From: Candidatus Blautia intestinavium
GTDB taxonomy: Bacteria > Bacillota > Clostridia > Lachnospirales > Lachnospiraceae
Assembly (NCBI GenBank): GCA_019113745.1
Contig: DXGV01000051.1
Location: forward strand, 1 to 64,000
Reading direction: 5' to 3'
Length of the DNA: 64,000 bases
Shown here: positions 8,956 to 18,541 of the stretch, in pieces
Layout of the letters: each line of letters begins with the position of its first letter
Numbering within the stretch: position 1 is the stretch's first letter
Notes under the pieces: generated by a model
Databases searched by the model: none
What the model was told of the DNA's origin: nothing
The model's input: only the letters and a program-made list of their open reading frames with translations
Program-made: the position numbers and the translations under genes

Positions 8956-11592
8956 ATGGAATTAAAAAATTATCAAAAAATTGTAATGAAGGATCTCACT
9001 TCTTTTATAACTGCGGTAGATCGGGAAAACAGCATTACAAAAGGATGGAATCGTTACTGGGATGAAAAAGGTATTCCCGTGGGATATGAGGGTATCCCTT
9101 TCTATCAGAATAAAATTGCAGGCGCTCCCCATGTATGTATGAAGGTTCCCACAGGCGGCGGCAAAACCTTTATGGCCTGCTCTGCCGTCAGAAGAATATT
9201 CGATTTTCTGCCTGCTGAAAAACCGAAGGTAGTTGTGTGGCTAGTCCCGTCAGATTCTATCCTGACGCAGACCATCCGTACCCTTTCTGATGTCACTCAC
9301 CCATATCGCCGGCGCCTTGATATGGATTTTTCCGGTCGGGTCGGCATTTATACAAAGGAAATGCTGCTGAACGGACAGAATTTTTCCCCGGACACGATCC
9401 GCGAAATGCTGACAGTCTGTGTGCTGAGCTACGCCTCTCTTCGCATCAACAGCAGAAAAAAAGATGTCCGCAAAGTATATCAGGAAAACGGCAATCTGTT
9501 TCGCTTTCCGGAGCTTTTCGGCGACGGCTCAACAGGACTTGCCGATACTCCGGATACAGCTTTGATACAGGTGCTGCGATACTTGTCGCCTGTTACCATT
9601 GTGGACGAAAGCCATAACGCCGGATCAAGCTTAAGTGTGGAAATGCTTACAAATTTAAATCCTTCTTTTGTTCTGGAACTGACTGCAACGCCGCGCGGCA
9701 CCAGCAATATTATTTCCTATGTAGATGCACGGGAATTAAAAAAGGAGAATATGGTGAAACTGCCGGTTGTAGTATTTAACCGAAACAGCAGACAGTCAGT
9801 CATCCAGGACGCAATTCAGCTCCGGGACAATCTGGAGAGACAGGCCCTGGCAGAGCAGGCGGCCGGCGGAAAATATATTCGTCCCATCGTTCTGTTCCAG
9901 GCGCAGCCAAAAATCAGCGAAGACAGCGATACCTTTGATAAAATAAAAAATCTGCTCATTGAAATGGGCATTCCGCAGGAACAGATAGCCATAAAGACCT
10001 CTAAAGTAGACGATATTGGAAATCGTGATCTTATGCATCCAGACTGCGCAATCCGGTATATCATTACAGTCAATGCTTTGAAAGAGGGGTGGGACTGTCC
10101 TTTTGCCTACATCCTCGCATCACTTGCAAATAAAACGTCAAAGGTGGACGTAGAGCAGATCCTCGGAAGAATCCTGCGGCAGCCTTATGCCTGCCAGCAT
10201 TCCGCTTCTCTGCTCAATATGTCCTATGTGCTGACCTGTTCCAATGATTTCCACGCCACGCTTGACAGTATTGTTTCCGGTTTAAACAAATCGGGCTTCA
10301 GCAGAAAAGATTACCGGATTGGCGAGGAACTTCCTTCTCAGAAAGAACCGGATCCGCCCGCGCCGGAACAACTGTCGTTTCCATCGGCCGAAATACAGCC
10401 GGATGAAGATAAAGATTCTTTTTCTGATATAAATCCTCAGGAAATTTCCCACGCTGTCTCGCAGGAATCCGTTGAAGGAACTGGCGATCATCCTAAAGTG
10501 GAAAAAAATATTGCTGCCATGATTGAATCCGCCACAGCTCAGTCTGAACAATATGACAGAGAAATGAATCATTCACCGGATAATAAGATTGGAGGTGAAC
10601 TTAGCAAAATGCTTACTCAAAACACTGTTCAAAAACAATTTCAGGAAGAAATTAAAGAGCTTCGGGTTCCTCAGTTCTACATTGAAGGTTCTCCGGATCT
10701 TTTCGGAAGCGCTTATGAATTACTTGAACCCGAAAATCTTTCCGAAGGTTTCTCTCTGTCCGGTCAGGATGCGCAGATCAGTTTTGAACTTGCTGCCGGA
10801 GAAATATATCATGTGGATATTCAGGAAGAGGGAGAAGCTGTTCCAAAGTATAAACGTTTTTCCAAATCTGAAAGTGAATATATTCGGAAATATCTGGAAA
10901 GTCTGCCTCCGGAGAACCACATCCGCCAGTGTGCCGGCATAATCGCAGGACAGATCAATAAAAACAACCGTTATGCTTCATCTGAGGTGGAAGAATATGT
11001 ACGAAGAATCGTTGCAAATATGACGGATGACGAACTTGCCGCAATGGAAACCGCTATTCCGATATACGCTCAGAAAATACAGAAAAAGATAACCTCTCTG
11101 GAACAGGCATACCGGAGAAATCTTTTCAAAAAATGGCTTGACAGCGGCAAAATTGTCTGCCGCGGCTCATATGCGCTTGAGCCTGTAATTACATCCGCAT
11201 GTACCATTGATTCTATCCCTTATTCGCTTTATGAAGCAGAAAAGGACGATATGAATAATTTTGAGCGGAAAGTCATTGATATTGTTGTCAGCACAGACAA
11301 TATCCGCTGGTGGCATCGGATCATTAATCACAAAGGTTTCCGGTTAAACGGATATTTCAATCATTATCCCGATTTCATGGTCATGACAAAATCGGGGAAG
11401 CTTCTGCTGATCGAAGCAAAGGGCGACTATCTTGACGGCGACGACAGCAAAGCAAAACTGGAGCTGGGCAGAAAATGGCAGGAACAGGCCGGGCGTATGT
11501 ATCGGTATTTTATGGTTTTTGAGGACAAAAGTCTTGGAATGGACGGAGCGTACACACTTGATCAATTCGTGAATATTATGAAAGAAATTTAA
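8956..11592 (+). CDS. res: Type III restriction endonuclease (Res) with helicase and PD-ExK domains
   Basis: This is the ATP-dependent cleavage subunit paired with the preceding Mod. Helicase motifs seen are PTGGGKT at residues 65-71, DESH at 217-220, TATPRG at 243-248, and a motif VI-like GRILRQPYA at about 401-409. The C-terminal end carries a nuclease signature: NHYPDFMVM followed by LLLIEAKGD, fitting PD...ExK. At 878 residues it is slightly shorter than many Res proteins. Residues about 455-545 are acidic and low in conserved motifs, probably a linker. AAAGGAG precedes the ATG, and the gene is translationally close to mod. Confidence 0.93.
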   Translation: MELKNYQKIVMKDLTSFITAVDRENSITKGWNRYWDEKGIPVGYEGIPFYQNKIAGAPHVCMKVPTGGGKTFMACSAVRRIFDFLPAEKPKVVVWLVPSDSILTQTIRTLSDVTHPYRRRLDMDFSGRVGIYTKEMLLNGQNFSPDTIREMLTVCVLSYASLRINSRKKDVRKVYQENGNLFRFPELFGDGSTGLADTPDTALIQVLRYLSPVTIVDESHNAGSSLSVEMLTNLNPSFVLELTATPRGTSNIISYVDARELKKENMVKLPVVVFNRNSRQSVIQDAIQLRDNLERQALAEQAAGGKYIRPIVLFQAQPKISEDSDTFDKIKNLLIEMGIPQEQIAIKTSKVDDIGNRDLMHPDCAIRYIITVNALKEGWDCPFAYILASLANKTSKVDVEQILGRILRQPYACQHSASLLNMSYVLTCSNDFHATLDSIVSGLNKSGFSRKDYRIGEELPSQKEPDPPAPEQLSFPSAEIQPDEDKDSFSDINPQEISHAVSQESVEGTGDHPKVEKNIAAMIESATAQSEQYDREMNHSPDNKIGGELSKMLTQNTVQKQFQEEIKELRVPQFYIEGSPDLFGSAYELLEPENLSEGFSLSGQDAQISFELAAGEIYHVDIQEEGEAVPKYKRFSKSESEYIRKYLESLPPENHIRQCAGIIAGQINKNNRYASSEVEEYVRRIVANMTDDELAAMETAIPIYAQKIQKKITSLEQAYRRNLFKKWLDSGKIVCRGSYALEPVITSACTIDSIPYSLYEAEKDDMNNFERKVIDIVVSTDNIRWWHRIINHKGFRLNGYFNHYPDFMVMTKSGKLLLIEAKGDYLDGDDSKAKLELGRKWQEQAGRMYRYFMVFEDKSLGMDGAYTLDQFVNIMKEI

Positions 11593-11599
11593 TAAAACA

Positions 11600-11649
11600 G
11601 GCAAAGACCTCATAGGATTTTCTCCCCCTGTCTGGTCTTTGCCTTTAAT
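11600..11649 (+). terminator. Terminator after mod-res
   Basis: GGCAAAGACC (11600-11609) pairs perfectly with GGTCTTTGCC (11634-11643) and is followed by TTTAAT. It lies 8 bp past the res stop and could also serve the convergent NhaC gene. Confidence 0.8.
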
Positions 11650-11675
11650 CTTCTCCCCATACGATCGCTCTGCTT

Positions 11676-12971
11676 TTATCCTTCCTTCCGGCTTCTGAAC
11701 AGGATAAAGAACACCGCGCTGATTCCCATCAGGATGGGATAGTAAAGATAGGGCATGATCTCCACCGGGGAGACGGCCGCCATGCCCGCCGCCGTAAGAA
11801 GCTGTGCTCCATAAGGAATCACTCCCTGTCCCACGGAAGCAAAGATATCAAGCAGCGACGCGCTGCGTCTGGGGGAAATATGAAACTCGTCGCTGATCTC
11901 TTTGGCTATAGGGCCCGCCATAACGATCGCCACCGTATTGTTGGCGGTACAGCAGTCCACCAGGAAAACCAGAAGGGAAATTCCGAACTCTCCGCCTTTC
12001 GCTCCGTTGATCCTCTTCTTGATCACATTGAGAATATACTGGATTCCTCCGTATTCCCTCACCAGTGCCACGATTGCCGCTACAATGATAGAAATCACGG
12101 TAATATCATACATACTGGTAACGCCCTCTCCCATTTTCTGGAACAGTTCCCCGAAGGCGAAAGCGCCTGTCGCCACTCCAACAACAGCAGAAAGGACAGT
12201 TCCTGCGATAAGGATCAAAAATACGTTTATTCCCGCCAGGGCGCCCACAAGTACCACCAGATAGGGAATGACTCTTACGACCTCATATTCATAAGCGGAT
12301 TTGTCCAGAACCAGACTGGCAGTCTCCGCTCTCGCTACAAAAAAGAAAATCACCGCCGTGATAATTGCCGCAGGAAGGACAATCAGGAAATTCTCCTTAA
12401 ACTTGTCCTTCATCTCGCAGCCCTGGGTGCGCACTGCCGCGATCGTGGTATCGGAGATCATGGACAGATTGTCGCCGAACATGGCGCCGCATACCACCGC
12501 GCCCAGGCAGATCGCCGTTCCCAGGCCGGTCTCCTGCGCAATGCCGATCCCGATAGGCGCCATGGCTGTAATGGTTCCCACCGAAGTTCCCATGGAAACA
12601 GAAATAAAACAGCCTATGATAAAAAGGCCCGTCACCGCTATGGACGGCGGCATAATAGAAAGTCCCAGATTAACGGTACTTTCCACTCCTCCCGCTGCGC
12701 TGATGGTACCGGAAAAGGCCCCCGCCGCCAGGAAGATCAGACACATGGTCACAATATTTTCCTCTCCGATTCCTTTGGAGATGATCGCCAGCTTCTTCTG
12801 AAAGATCACTCTCCGGTTCTGGCAGAACGCCACCGCCAGGGCGATAAGAAATCCTACAATAGCCGGCATGGTATAGAAATCGCCGGACAGTATCCCTGCT
12901 CCCAGAAATATCGCCAGAAATACGCCGATGGGCAGCAGCGCCCACGGATTCCCGTTATTTTTGTCTCTCAT
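11676..12971 (-). CDS. NhaC family Na+/H+ antiporter
   Basis: This is a polytopic inner-membrane transporter with roughly ten to twelve hydrophobic segments over 431 residues. Family hallmarks are the MGTSVGTITAMAPIGIG stretch near residue 128 and the MFGDNLSMISDTTIAA segment near 163, typical of the NhaC superfamily, which exchanges Na+ for protons or moves organic anions. It is the lone gene between the res terminator and the sugar isomerase. Substrate cannot be fixed: some relatives move lysine, malate/lactate or other anions, so Na+/H+ exchange is the default name only. Confidence 0.82.
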   Translation of the reverse strand: MRDKNNGNPWALLPIGVFLAIFLGAGILSGDFYTMPAIVGFLIALAVAFCQNRRVIFQKKLAIISKGIGEENIVTMCLIFLAAGAFSGTISAAGGVESTVNLGLSIMPPSIAVTGLFIIGCFISVSMGTSVGTITAMAPIGIGIAQETGLGTAICLGAVVCGAMFGDNLSMISDTTIAAVRTQGCEMKDKFKENFLIVLPAAIITAVIFFFVARAETASLVLDKSAYEYEVVRVIPYLVVLVGALAGINVFLILIAGTVLSAVVGVATGAFAFGELFQKMGEGVTSMYDITVISIIVAAIVALVREYGGIQYILNVIKKRINGAKGGEFGISLLVFLVDCCTANNTVAIVMAGPIAKEISDEFHISPRRSASLLDIFASVGQGVIPYGAQLLTAAGMAAVSPVEIMPYLYYPILMGISAVFFILFRSRKEG

Positions 12972-13084
12972 ATGCTCCTCCCGTAATCCTGTTTACAGTT
13001 ATGTTTCCGGCAATTCGCAAATAAAGTACAGACTGCCATTTCACAGGGAACCTGTTTTATGCATATCAAACAAATTTTCTGTGA

Positions 13085-13118
13085 ATCAGAAAGCCGGCTT
13101 TCTGAAGCCGGCTTTCAA
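13085..13118 (-). terminator. Hairpin terminator after sugar isomerase gene
   Basis: The stretch holds two tandem copies of AAGCCGGCTT in which GAAAGCCGGCTT can pair with AAGCCGGCTTTC around a 3-nt loop. It lies about 20 bp past the isomerase stop on the minus strand. The following U content is modest, so efficiency is uncertain. Confidence 0.55.
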
Positions 13119-13137
13119 AATGTTGTGCAACTGTATA

Positions 13138-14556
13138 TTATCTTGTAACGATGTCAACCGGTACGTTGAAGATCTTCGCAACCTTAAGGATCGTATCGAT
13201 ATGTCTTCCTGTTGCAGCCGCAAAGTGATGTGTCGGGCCGCACTCGCTCCAGCGGTTTACGAACTCTCTTGCGCCGCAGGTAAAACGTGTTCTCATGTTG
13301 GTATCGCCGAAGGACAGGATCGGGCCTTCCTCGTTTACGCCCTCAGCCACGATGAACTTGAAGTGTCCGTCGCCGTCCTGAGTGATTGCAAGATATGTAA
13401 CCGGGCCGGTATACGGATAGAACTGTGTCAGATATCCGCCGCCTGTCTTGCCGTGGAACACTTTCACGATCTTCATGGTCGGTTTCTTATCGGAAATATC
13501 CGCGTCGCCGGATCCACTGTGGCCGATGATCGCGATATCGTCGTTAAAGTCAAGAGAATACATCTCAGCCAGCTGACCTGTTCCGGAGATGGTCTTCAGA
13601 ATGCTCATTGCCATGGCAACCTTGATATCTCCCTCTACCGCGCAGGCTGTACCCTGTTTGATCAGCATGGAGAATGCCGGGATCAGCATACTGTCAAGAA
13701 CGCCTGCCTTGCCCTGTGCGAATCCGTCGTAATGAGAAGCGATCAGGCCGAGTTTCTCATCCTTAACCCATTTCTCAAAAGCCACGACATATTTTGCCAT
13801 TTCCCATACTTCTTCGATGCTTCCGCCGCCCTCGATATCGAAGGTGTCGAGGATATCCTGTGCTTTCGCGCGGATCGCGTCCTCATCTGTAATATCGTCG
13901 GCGATAGCCCACATCTTCTCCCAGTCGAACTGCTTGGTGTAAAGATGCATTCTTCTGTACAGGTTGGACTCGTCGATATAAAGGTCCATCATACCCGGAT
14001 ACGGTCTTCCGATCTGCGCGATATTGGTATCGCGGAATCTTCTTCTTACCTGAGCCGCGCGGCACCAGTCTTCGATCTCCGCCTGAACTCCGGGATCCCC
14101 GCCCTCTACAACGCCGGTGATAACCGCATGTCTCTTGCCGTATCTCTCCAGATCGGCAACCATCTCGCCTACAGCTCCGCAGGCATAGCCTTCGCCGAGC
14201 CAGGTAGCGATATCTGTGTGGTCGTAGTCAAGAGCTTTCAGTTTCTGAATATTTACAAGAACTACCGGCACATCCAGATCCTTCACTGCGGGAAGCATGT
14301 TGTAGGATGTAGCGTAGGTCAGCAGCTGAAGGAATACAAGGTCAACGTCTGCCGCGCGGAAAAGATCTCCCGCTGCCTGGGACTGCTCCTTGGTGGTAAC
14401 CATTCCGCCGTCAATGATCTCAACGGTATCCGGAAGAGTTTTCTTGAACGCCTCGTACTGAGACTGGAATTCCGGTACCAGTGACGGGAACTGGGGAAGA
14501 TAAGCGCCTAAAGCGATAGAAAATACGCCAACTTTTGCTTTGGTATCAACTAACAT
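13138..14556 (-). CDS. L-fucose/L-arabinose isomerase family protein
   Basis: This 472-residue protein looks like the family of L-arabinose/L-fucose isomerases, which interconvert aldoses and ketoses using Mn2+. Supporting signs are the length, the N-terminal Rossmann-like half (VGVFSIALGAYLPQF and VDLVFLQLLTYATSY), and a C-terminal half with conserved acidic and His positions (IIGHSGSGDADIS, GPTHHFAAATG). AGGAGGG... precedes the ATG. It has no sugar kinase, aldolase or regulator next to it, so substrate and pathway stay open. Codon use resembles a well-expressed gene. Confidence 0.78.
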   Translation of the reverse strand: MLVDTKAKVGVFSIALGAYLPQFPSLVPEFQSQYEAFKKTLPDTVEIIDGGMVTTKEQSQAAGDLFRAADVDLVFLQLLTYATSYNMLPAVKDLDVPVVLVNIQKLKALDYDHTDIATWLGEGYACGAVGEMVADLERYGKRHAVITGVVEGGDPGVQAEIEDWCRAAQVRRRFRDTNIAQIGRPYPGMMDLYIDESNLYRRMHLYTKQFDWEKMWAIADDITDEDAIRAKAQDILDTFDIEGGGSIEEVWEMAKYVVAFEKWVKDEKLGLIASHYDGFAQGKAGVLDSMLIPAFSMLIKQGTACAVEGDIKVAMAMSILKTISGTGQLAEMYSLDFNDDIAIIGHSGSGDADISDKKPTMKIVKVFHGKTGGGYLTQFYPYTGPVTYLAITQDGDGHFKFIVAEGVNEEGPILSFGDTNMRTRFTCGAREFVNRWSECGPTHHFAAATGRHIDTILKVAKIFNVPVDIVTR

Positions 14557-14663
14557 AACAAGCCCTCCAATAAAATTTTGTTTGAATAAGGCATCCGCCT
14601 CTGGGAAATATTATACCTGCCCGCAGCATTTCACGCAATACGCAATATATGAACTGAAATAAA

Positions 14664-15164
14664 TCACAGCAATTTCTCATATGCGATCCGTCCGCTTCCT
14701 TCGTAGTGAACCACGCCGCACTTCACGAATCCGTGTTTTTCCAGAACATGCTGCATCCGCAGGTTCTCGAATCCTGTATCCATTCGGATACTTGTCACGC
14801 CTTTTTGGAGACTCAGAGACTCAATCTCATGAAATACCATATCTGTAAGGCCCCGGCCCCTGAAATCCCGGTCAAAAGCCATGCGATGGACCACCACATA
14901 GGGCCCGTCCGAAAGCCACGCGCCTTCCAGACGACCGTAGGCTGGTTCTCCTCCAAAATCCACTGTCATATAAGCCGCTATAATCCCGTCTTCTTTCAGA
15001 ACATATCCTCTGTTTTTCTCTATATCTTCCCTGATAGTATCTATGGACGGATAATCATCGGTCCACTGCACGAATCCCTGCTCTCTCTGGAATTTTCTTC
15101 CCATATCCAGGATCTCATTGCAGAGCTCTGCTTCCTCCATCTTTGCCGGTTCCAGCATATACAT
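14664..15164 (-). CDS. GNAT family N-acetyltransferase
   Basis: A 166-residue protein of the GNAT fold. The acetyl-CoA binding region is seen as AFDRDFRGRGLTDMVF (about 101-116), fitting R/QxxGxG/A, followed by SLQKGVTSIRMDTGFENLRMQHVLEKHGF. It lies downstream of the pyrophosphatase on the same strand with a 50-bp gap and may be co-transcribed with it. Substrate is unknown. Confidence 0.88.
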   Translation of the reverse strand: MYMLEPAKMEEAELCNEILDMGRKFQREQGFVQWTDDYPSIDTIREDIEKNRGYVLKEDGIIAAYMTVDFGGEPAYGRLEGAWLSDGPYVVVHRMAFDRDFRGRGLTDMVFHEIESLSLQKGVTSIRMDTGFENLRMQHVLEKHGFVKCGVVHYEGSGRIAYEKLL

Positions 15165-15214
15165 TTCTACTTGTCCTTTCTGTTCCGCTTTGGTTTGTAC
15201 CGGTACTTTATCTG

Positions 15215-15811
15215 TCAGTTGTTTTCCTGACTGTTTCTGTTTTTATCTTCCTCCCCGGGACACTCTGCTCTCCCGCCGCCCTTATCTGCGAATTTCTTCC
15301 TGTAATTCTCCATACAGTATTCGATCACTTCCACCGCGTCGATGGGGCCGCCGAATTCCGTGACTGTAGTGCTTTTTCCTTCCAGGCTCTTATAATTGGT
15401 AAAGAAATGCTTCAGCTCCTCAAAAATGTGCTTCGGCAGTTCCTTGATATCTGTATAGCCCATATAAGTGGGATCACTGTAGGGAATGGCGATAATTTTC
15501 TCATCCCCCATACCGTTATCCTCCATCTTCATAACTCCGATAGGATAACATCTCACCAGTGTCAGCGGCTGAATAGGTTCGGAACACAGCACCAGAACAT
15601 CCAGAGGGTCGCCGTCGTCTCCGTAGGTTCTCGGAATAAAACCGTAGTTCATTGGATAATGAGTCGCCGTAAACAATACACGGTCCAGCATCAGAAGCCC
15701 TGTCTCCTTATCCAGCTCGTACTTCTGCTTGCTTCCCTTGGTAATCTCGATCACAGCCATAAAATCTGTAGGATAAATTCTTTCTTCATCAATATCATGC
15801 CATATATTCAT
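15215..15811 (-). CDS. ppa: Inorganic pyrophosphatase, type I
   Basis: Soluble cytoplasmic enzyme that hydrolyses pyrophosphate to phosphate with Mg2+. The signature DGDPLDVLV is present near residue 65 (GDDGDPLDVLVLC), with the upstream YPMNYGFIPRT block of the family and IIAIPYSDP downstream. The length is 198 residues; the last 25 or so, rich in Lys, Arg and Glu, extend beyond the catalytic core. AAAGGGG precedes the ATG. The gene starts about 220 bp from the feoAB terminator and probably leads a short unit with the GNAT gene. Confidence 0.92.
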   Translation of the reverse strand: MNIWHDIDEERIYPTDFMAVIEITKGSKQKYELDKETGLLMLDRVLFTATHYPMNYGFIPRTYGDDGDPLDVLVLCSEPIQPLTLVRCYPIGVMKMEDNGMGDEKIIAIPYSDPTYMGYTDIKELPKHIFEELKHFFTNYKSLEGKSTTVTEFGGPIDAVEVIEYCMENYRKKFADKGGGRAECPGEEDKNRNSQENN

Positions 15812-15965
15812 TGCCGCACCCCTTTCTGTCCGTATATATTTTTGTGTTCGTTGTCAGTGGATTGTCCTATCTTTATATTATACGCCGATAGCGTCAGTAT
15901 ACAAGGGGTAACACGCCCCTTATACACTGACTCTAGTCTTTTTTTCAACCATAATTTCCCATGCT

Positions 15966-16005
15966 GAAAAACCGCCGGAGCTTCTTTTCTGCCCCGGCGG
16001 TTTTA
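15966..16005 (-). terminator. Terminator after feoAB
   Basis: AAAACCGCCGG pairs with CCGGCGGTTTT around a short loop and both ends have T-runs, so it can stop transcription on either strand. It lies 30 bp past the feoAB stop codon. Confidence 0.8.
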
Positions 16006-16034
16006 TAACAGCACACTTAAGTTTCTTTATTAAT

Positions 16035-18392
16035 TTAAAACAGACTTCCTATCAGGTATACCACAAAAGCTGCGATCCATGCAATCACACATTGTCCCAC
16101 AACCACGCCGGCAGCCCATTTTCCGCCCAACTCACGCTTGATGGAGGCGACGGCCGCCACACAGGGCGTATAGAGAAGGCAGAATACGAGAAGGCTTACC
16201 GCGGAAAGAGGCGCGATCACCGAAAGCAGTGTCTCTGTACTTCCGAAAAGAACGGACAGTGTGGAAACCACGCTCTCTTTTGCCATAAATCCCGTGATCA
16301 GGGCTGTGGAAACTCTCCAGTCTCCGAAGCCCATGGGCGCGAACACAGGAGCGATCACGCCCGCCGCCATTGCCAGGATACTGTCTCTGGAATCTGTCAC
16401 CACGTTCAGGTGCAGATCGAAGGTCTGAAGGAACCAGATCACAATGGTGGCGATAAAGATAATGGTAAACGCTCTCTGCAGGAAATCTTTTGCCTTGTCC
16501 CACAGAAGATGAGCCACATTTTTCGCTCCGGGAAGGCGGTAATTGGGAAGCTCCATTACGAAGGGAACCGCCTCGCCGCTGAACATGGTCTTCCTCAGAA
16601 GAAGGGCCATGAGAATTCCCATTACAATGCCGCCGAAATACAGGGCGATCATCACCAGCGCGCCGTATTTCGGGAAAAAGGCCGCTGTGAAAAAGGCGTA
16701 GATCGGAAGCTTCGCCGAGCAGCTCATAAAAGGCGTCAGAAGAATAGTCATCCGGCGATCCCTCTCTGATGGAAGCGTCCTGCTTGCCATAACGCCGGGC
16801 ACCGTACATCCGAACCCGATCAGCATGGGTACGATGCTTCTGCCGGAAAGTCCGATCTTACGCAGAAGTTTGTCCATGACAAACGCCACTCTGGCCATAT
16901 ATCCGCTGTCCTCCAGAAGAGAAAGGAAGAAGAACAGGGTAACGATGATGGGCAGAAAACTGAGAACACTGCCCACGCCGTTGAAGATCCCGTCGATCAC
17001 CAGGCCGTGAAGCACGCTGTTCACATTGGCTGCCGTCATCCAGGAATCCATCAGATCGCCGAGTCCGGTGATCCCCATGTCCAGAATATCCGAAAGGAAC
17101 GCGCCGATCACTCCGAAAGTCAGCCAGAAAACCAGCGCCATGATTCCCACGAAACATGGGATCGCCGTATACTTTCCGGTAAGCACGCTGTCGATCTTCG
17201 TGCTGCGCACGTGTTCTTTGCTTTCTCTTGGTTTTACCACAGTCTCCTCGCAGACTCTCTCTATAAAATCAAAGCGCATATGCGCGATAGCTGCCGAACG
17301 GTCCAGTCCCCGCTCCGTCTCCATCTGTTTTACGATATGCTCAAGCATTTCCTTTTCGTTCCGATCCAGGTTCAGTTTCTCCAGGATCAGCCCGTCTCCT
17401 TCCGCCAGCTTGGCCGCGGCGAACCGTACCGGGATCCGGGCCTGTTTCGCGTGATCCTCGATGAGATGCATGATGGCGTGGAGACATCTGTGTACCGCTC
17501 CGCCGTCTTCCTCCGCGTCGCAGAAGTCAATGATCTCCGGCTTCTCCTGATATTTCGCCACATGAAGGGCGTGGGCCACCAGCTCGTCGATACCTTCGTT
17601 TTTCGCGGCGGAGATGGGAACCACCGGGATCCCCAGCATTTCCTCCATCTTGTTGATACGGATGGATCCGCCGTTTTCCCTCACCTCGTCCATCATGTTC
17701 AGGGCCAGGACCATGGGAATATCCAGCTCCATCAGCTGCATGGTAAGGTACAGGTTACGCTCGATATTCGTAGCGTCCACAATATTTATGATTCCTCTGG
17801 GATGTTCGTCCAGGACGAAGTTCCTTGTCACGATCTCCTCGCTGGAATAGGGCGACATGGAATAAATGCCCGGAAGGTCAGTTACCAGTGTGTTTTTCTT
17901 TCCCCGGATAGAACCGTCTTTCCGGTCCACCGTCACGCCGGGAAAATTCCCCACGTGCTGGCTGGAACCGGTGAGCTGATTGAAAAGAGTCGTCTTTCCG
18001 CAGTTCTGATTCCCTGCCAGGGCGAAAGTCAGCGTCTCGTTCTCCGGCAGCGGGTGCTCGGTCTCTTTGAAGTGGTATTTACCGCCCTCGCCCAGGCCGG
18101 GATGAGGAATGGACTGTTTGCGTTCCCGCTGTTTTTTATTTTTTTCGGCCGCGTTCTGATCTGCGTCCCTGATATTCTCGATTTCTATTTTTTCCGCATC
18201 GGCAAGCCTCAGCGTCAGTTCATAACTGTGGATCCTCAGTTCCATGGGATCCCCCATCGGCGCGTACTTTACCATGGTCACCTCGCCTTTGGGAATCAGT
18301 CCCATATCGAGGAAATGCTGTCTTAGCGCTCCTTCCCCGCCCACTGACTTTATGGTTGCCGTTTTTCCGATCGGCAGGTCTTTTAATGTCAT
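16035..18392 (-). CDS. feoB: Ferrous iron transporter, FeoA-FeoB fusion
   Basis: A 785-residue inner-membrane ferrous iron uptake protein with an N-terminal FeoA-like SH3 domain (about 1-75, LKDLPIGKTATIKSVGG) fused to FeoB. A Lys/Arg-rich linker (about 80-110) joins them. The GTPase domain shows G1 GNQNCGKTT at 127-135 and DLPGIYSM as G3. The membrane part contains two Gate-type repeats (VPMLIGFGCTVPGVMASRTL and related). Separate feoA and feoB genes are the more usual layout; a fused form is found in several Clostridia. Its promoter contains an iron-box-like palindrome. Confidence 0.95.
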   Translation of the reverse strand: MTLKDLPIGKTATIKSVGGEGALRQHFLDMGLIPKGEVTMVKYAPMGDPMELRIHSYELTLRLADAEKIEIENIRDADQNAAEKNKKQRERKQSIPHPGLGEGGKYHFKETEHPLPENETLTFALAGNQNCGKTTLFNQLTGSSQHVGNFPGVTVDRKDGSIRGKKNTLVTDLPGIYSMSPYSSEEIVTRNFVLDEHPRGIINIVDATNIERNLYLTMQLMELDIPMVLALNMMDEVRENGGSIRINKMEEMLGIPVVPISAAKNEGIDELVAHALHVAKYQEKPEIIDFCDAEEDGGAVHRCLHAIMHLIEDHAKQARIPVRFAAAKLAEGDGLILEKLNLDRNEKEMLEHIVKQMETERGLDRSAAIAHMRFDFIERVCEETVVKPRESKEHVRSTKIDSVLTGKYTAIPCFVGIMALVFWLTFGVIGAFLSDILDMGITGLGDLMDSWMTAANVNSVLHGLVIDGIFNGVGSVLSFLPIIVTLFFFLSLLEDSGYMARVAFVMDKLLRKIGLSGRSIVPMLIGFGCTVPGVMASRTLPSERDRRMTILLTPFMSCSAKLPIYAFFTAAFFPKYGALVMIALYFGGIVMGILMALLLRKTMFSGEAVPFVMELPNYRLPGAKNVAHLLWDKAKDFLQRAFTIIFIATIVIWFLQTFDLHLNVVTDSRDSILAMAAGVIAPVFAPMGFGDWRVSTALITGFMAKESVVSTLSVLFGSTETLLSVIAPLSAVSLLVFCLLYTPCVAAVASIKRELGGKWAAGVVVGQCVIAWIAAFVVYLIGSLF

Positions 18393-18476
18393 CTTCTGTC
18401 CCCTCTTTTATGTATCGCCGGACTTGTAAAGGCGCGTAACAATCCGCGATCCGTCCGGTTTTATATAAATATTTTC

Positions 18477-18513
18477 TCAGGGTAAGCCTAATCTAATCTA
18501 TAAAGTTTGTCAA
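18477..18513 (-). promoter_or_regulatory. feoAB promoter overlapped by DtxR/IdeR-like iron box
   Basis: On the minus strand TTGACA (18508-18513) and TAGGCT (18485-18490) are spaced by 17 bp. The -10 lies within TTAGATTAGGCTTACCCTGA (18477-18496), which closely resembles the DtxR/IdeR consensus TTAGGTTAGGCTAACCTAA. This predicts repression under iron sufficiency by a DtxR-family protein, none of which is encoded in this window. Confidence 0.6.
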
Positions 18514-18541
18514 TACGGAGAAGTTAAAATTTCAGAAAAAT

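Noticed and set aside
12928..14484. Long plus-strand open frame (518 codons) opposite the sugar isomerase
   Set aside because: It lies antisense to a convincing isomerase gene, has no family-like motifs and no ribosome site; it is a by-product of codon bias.
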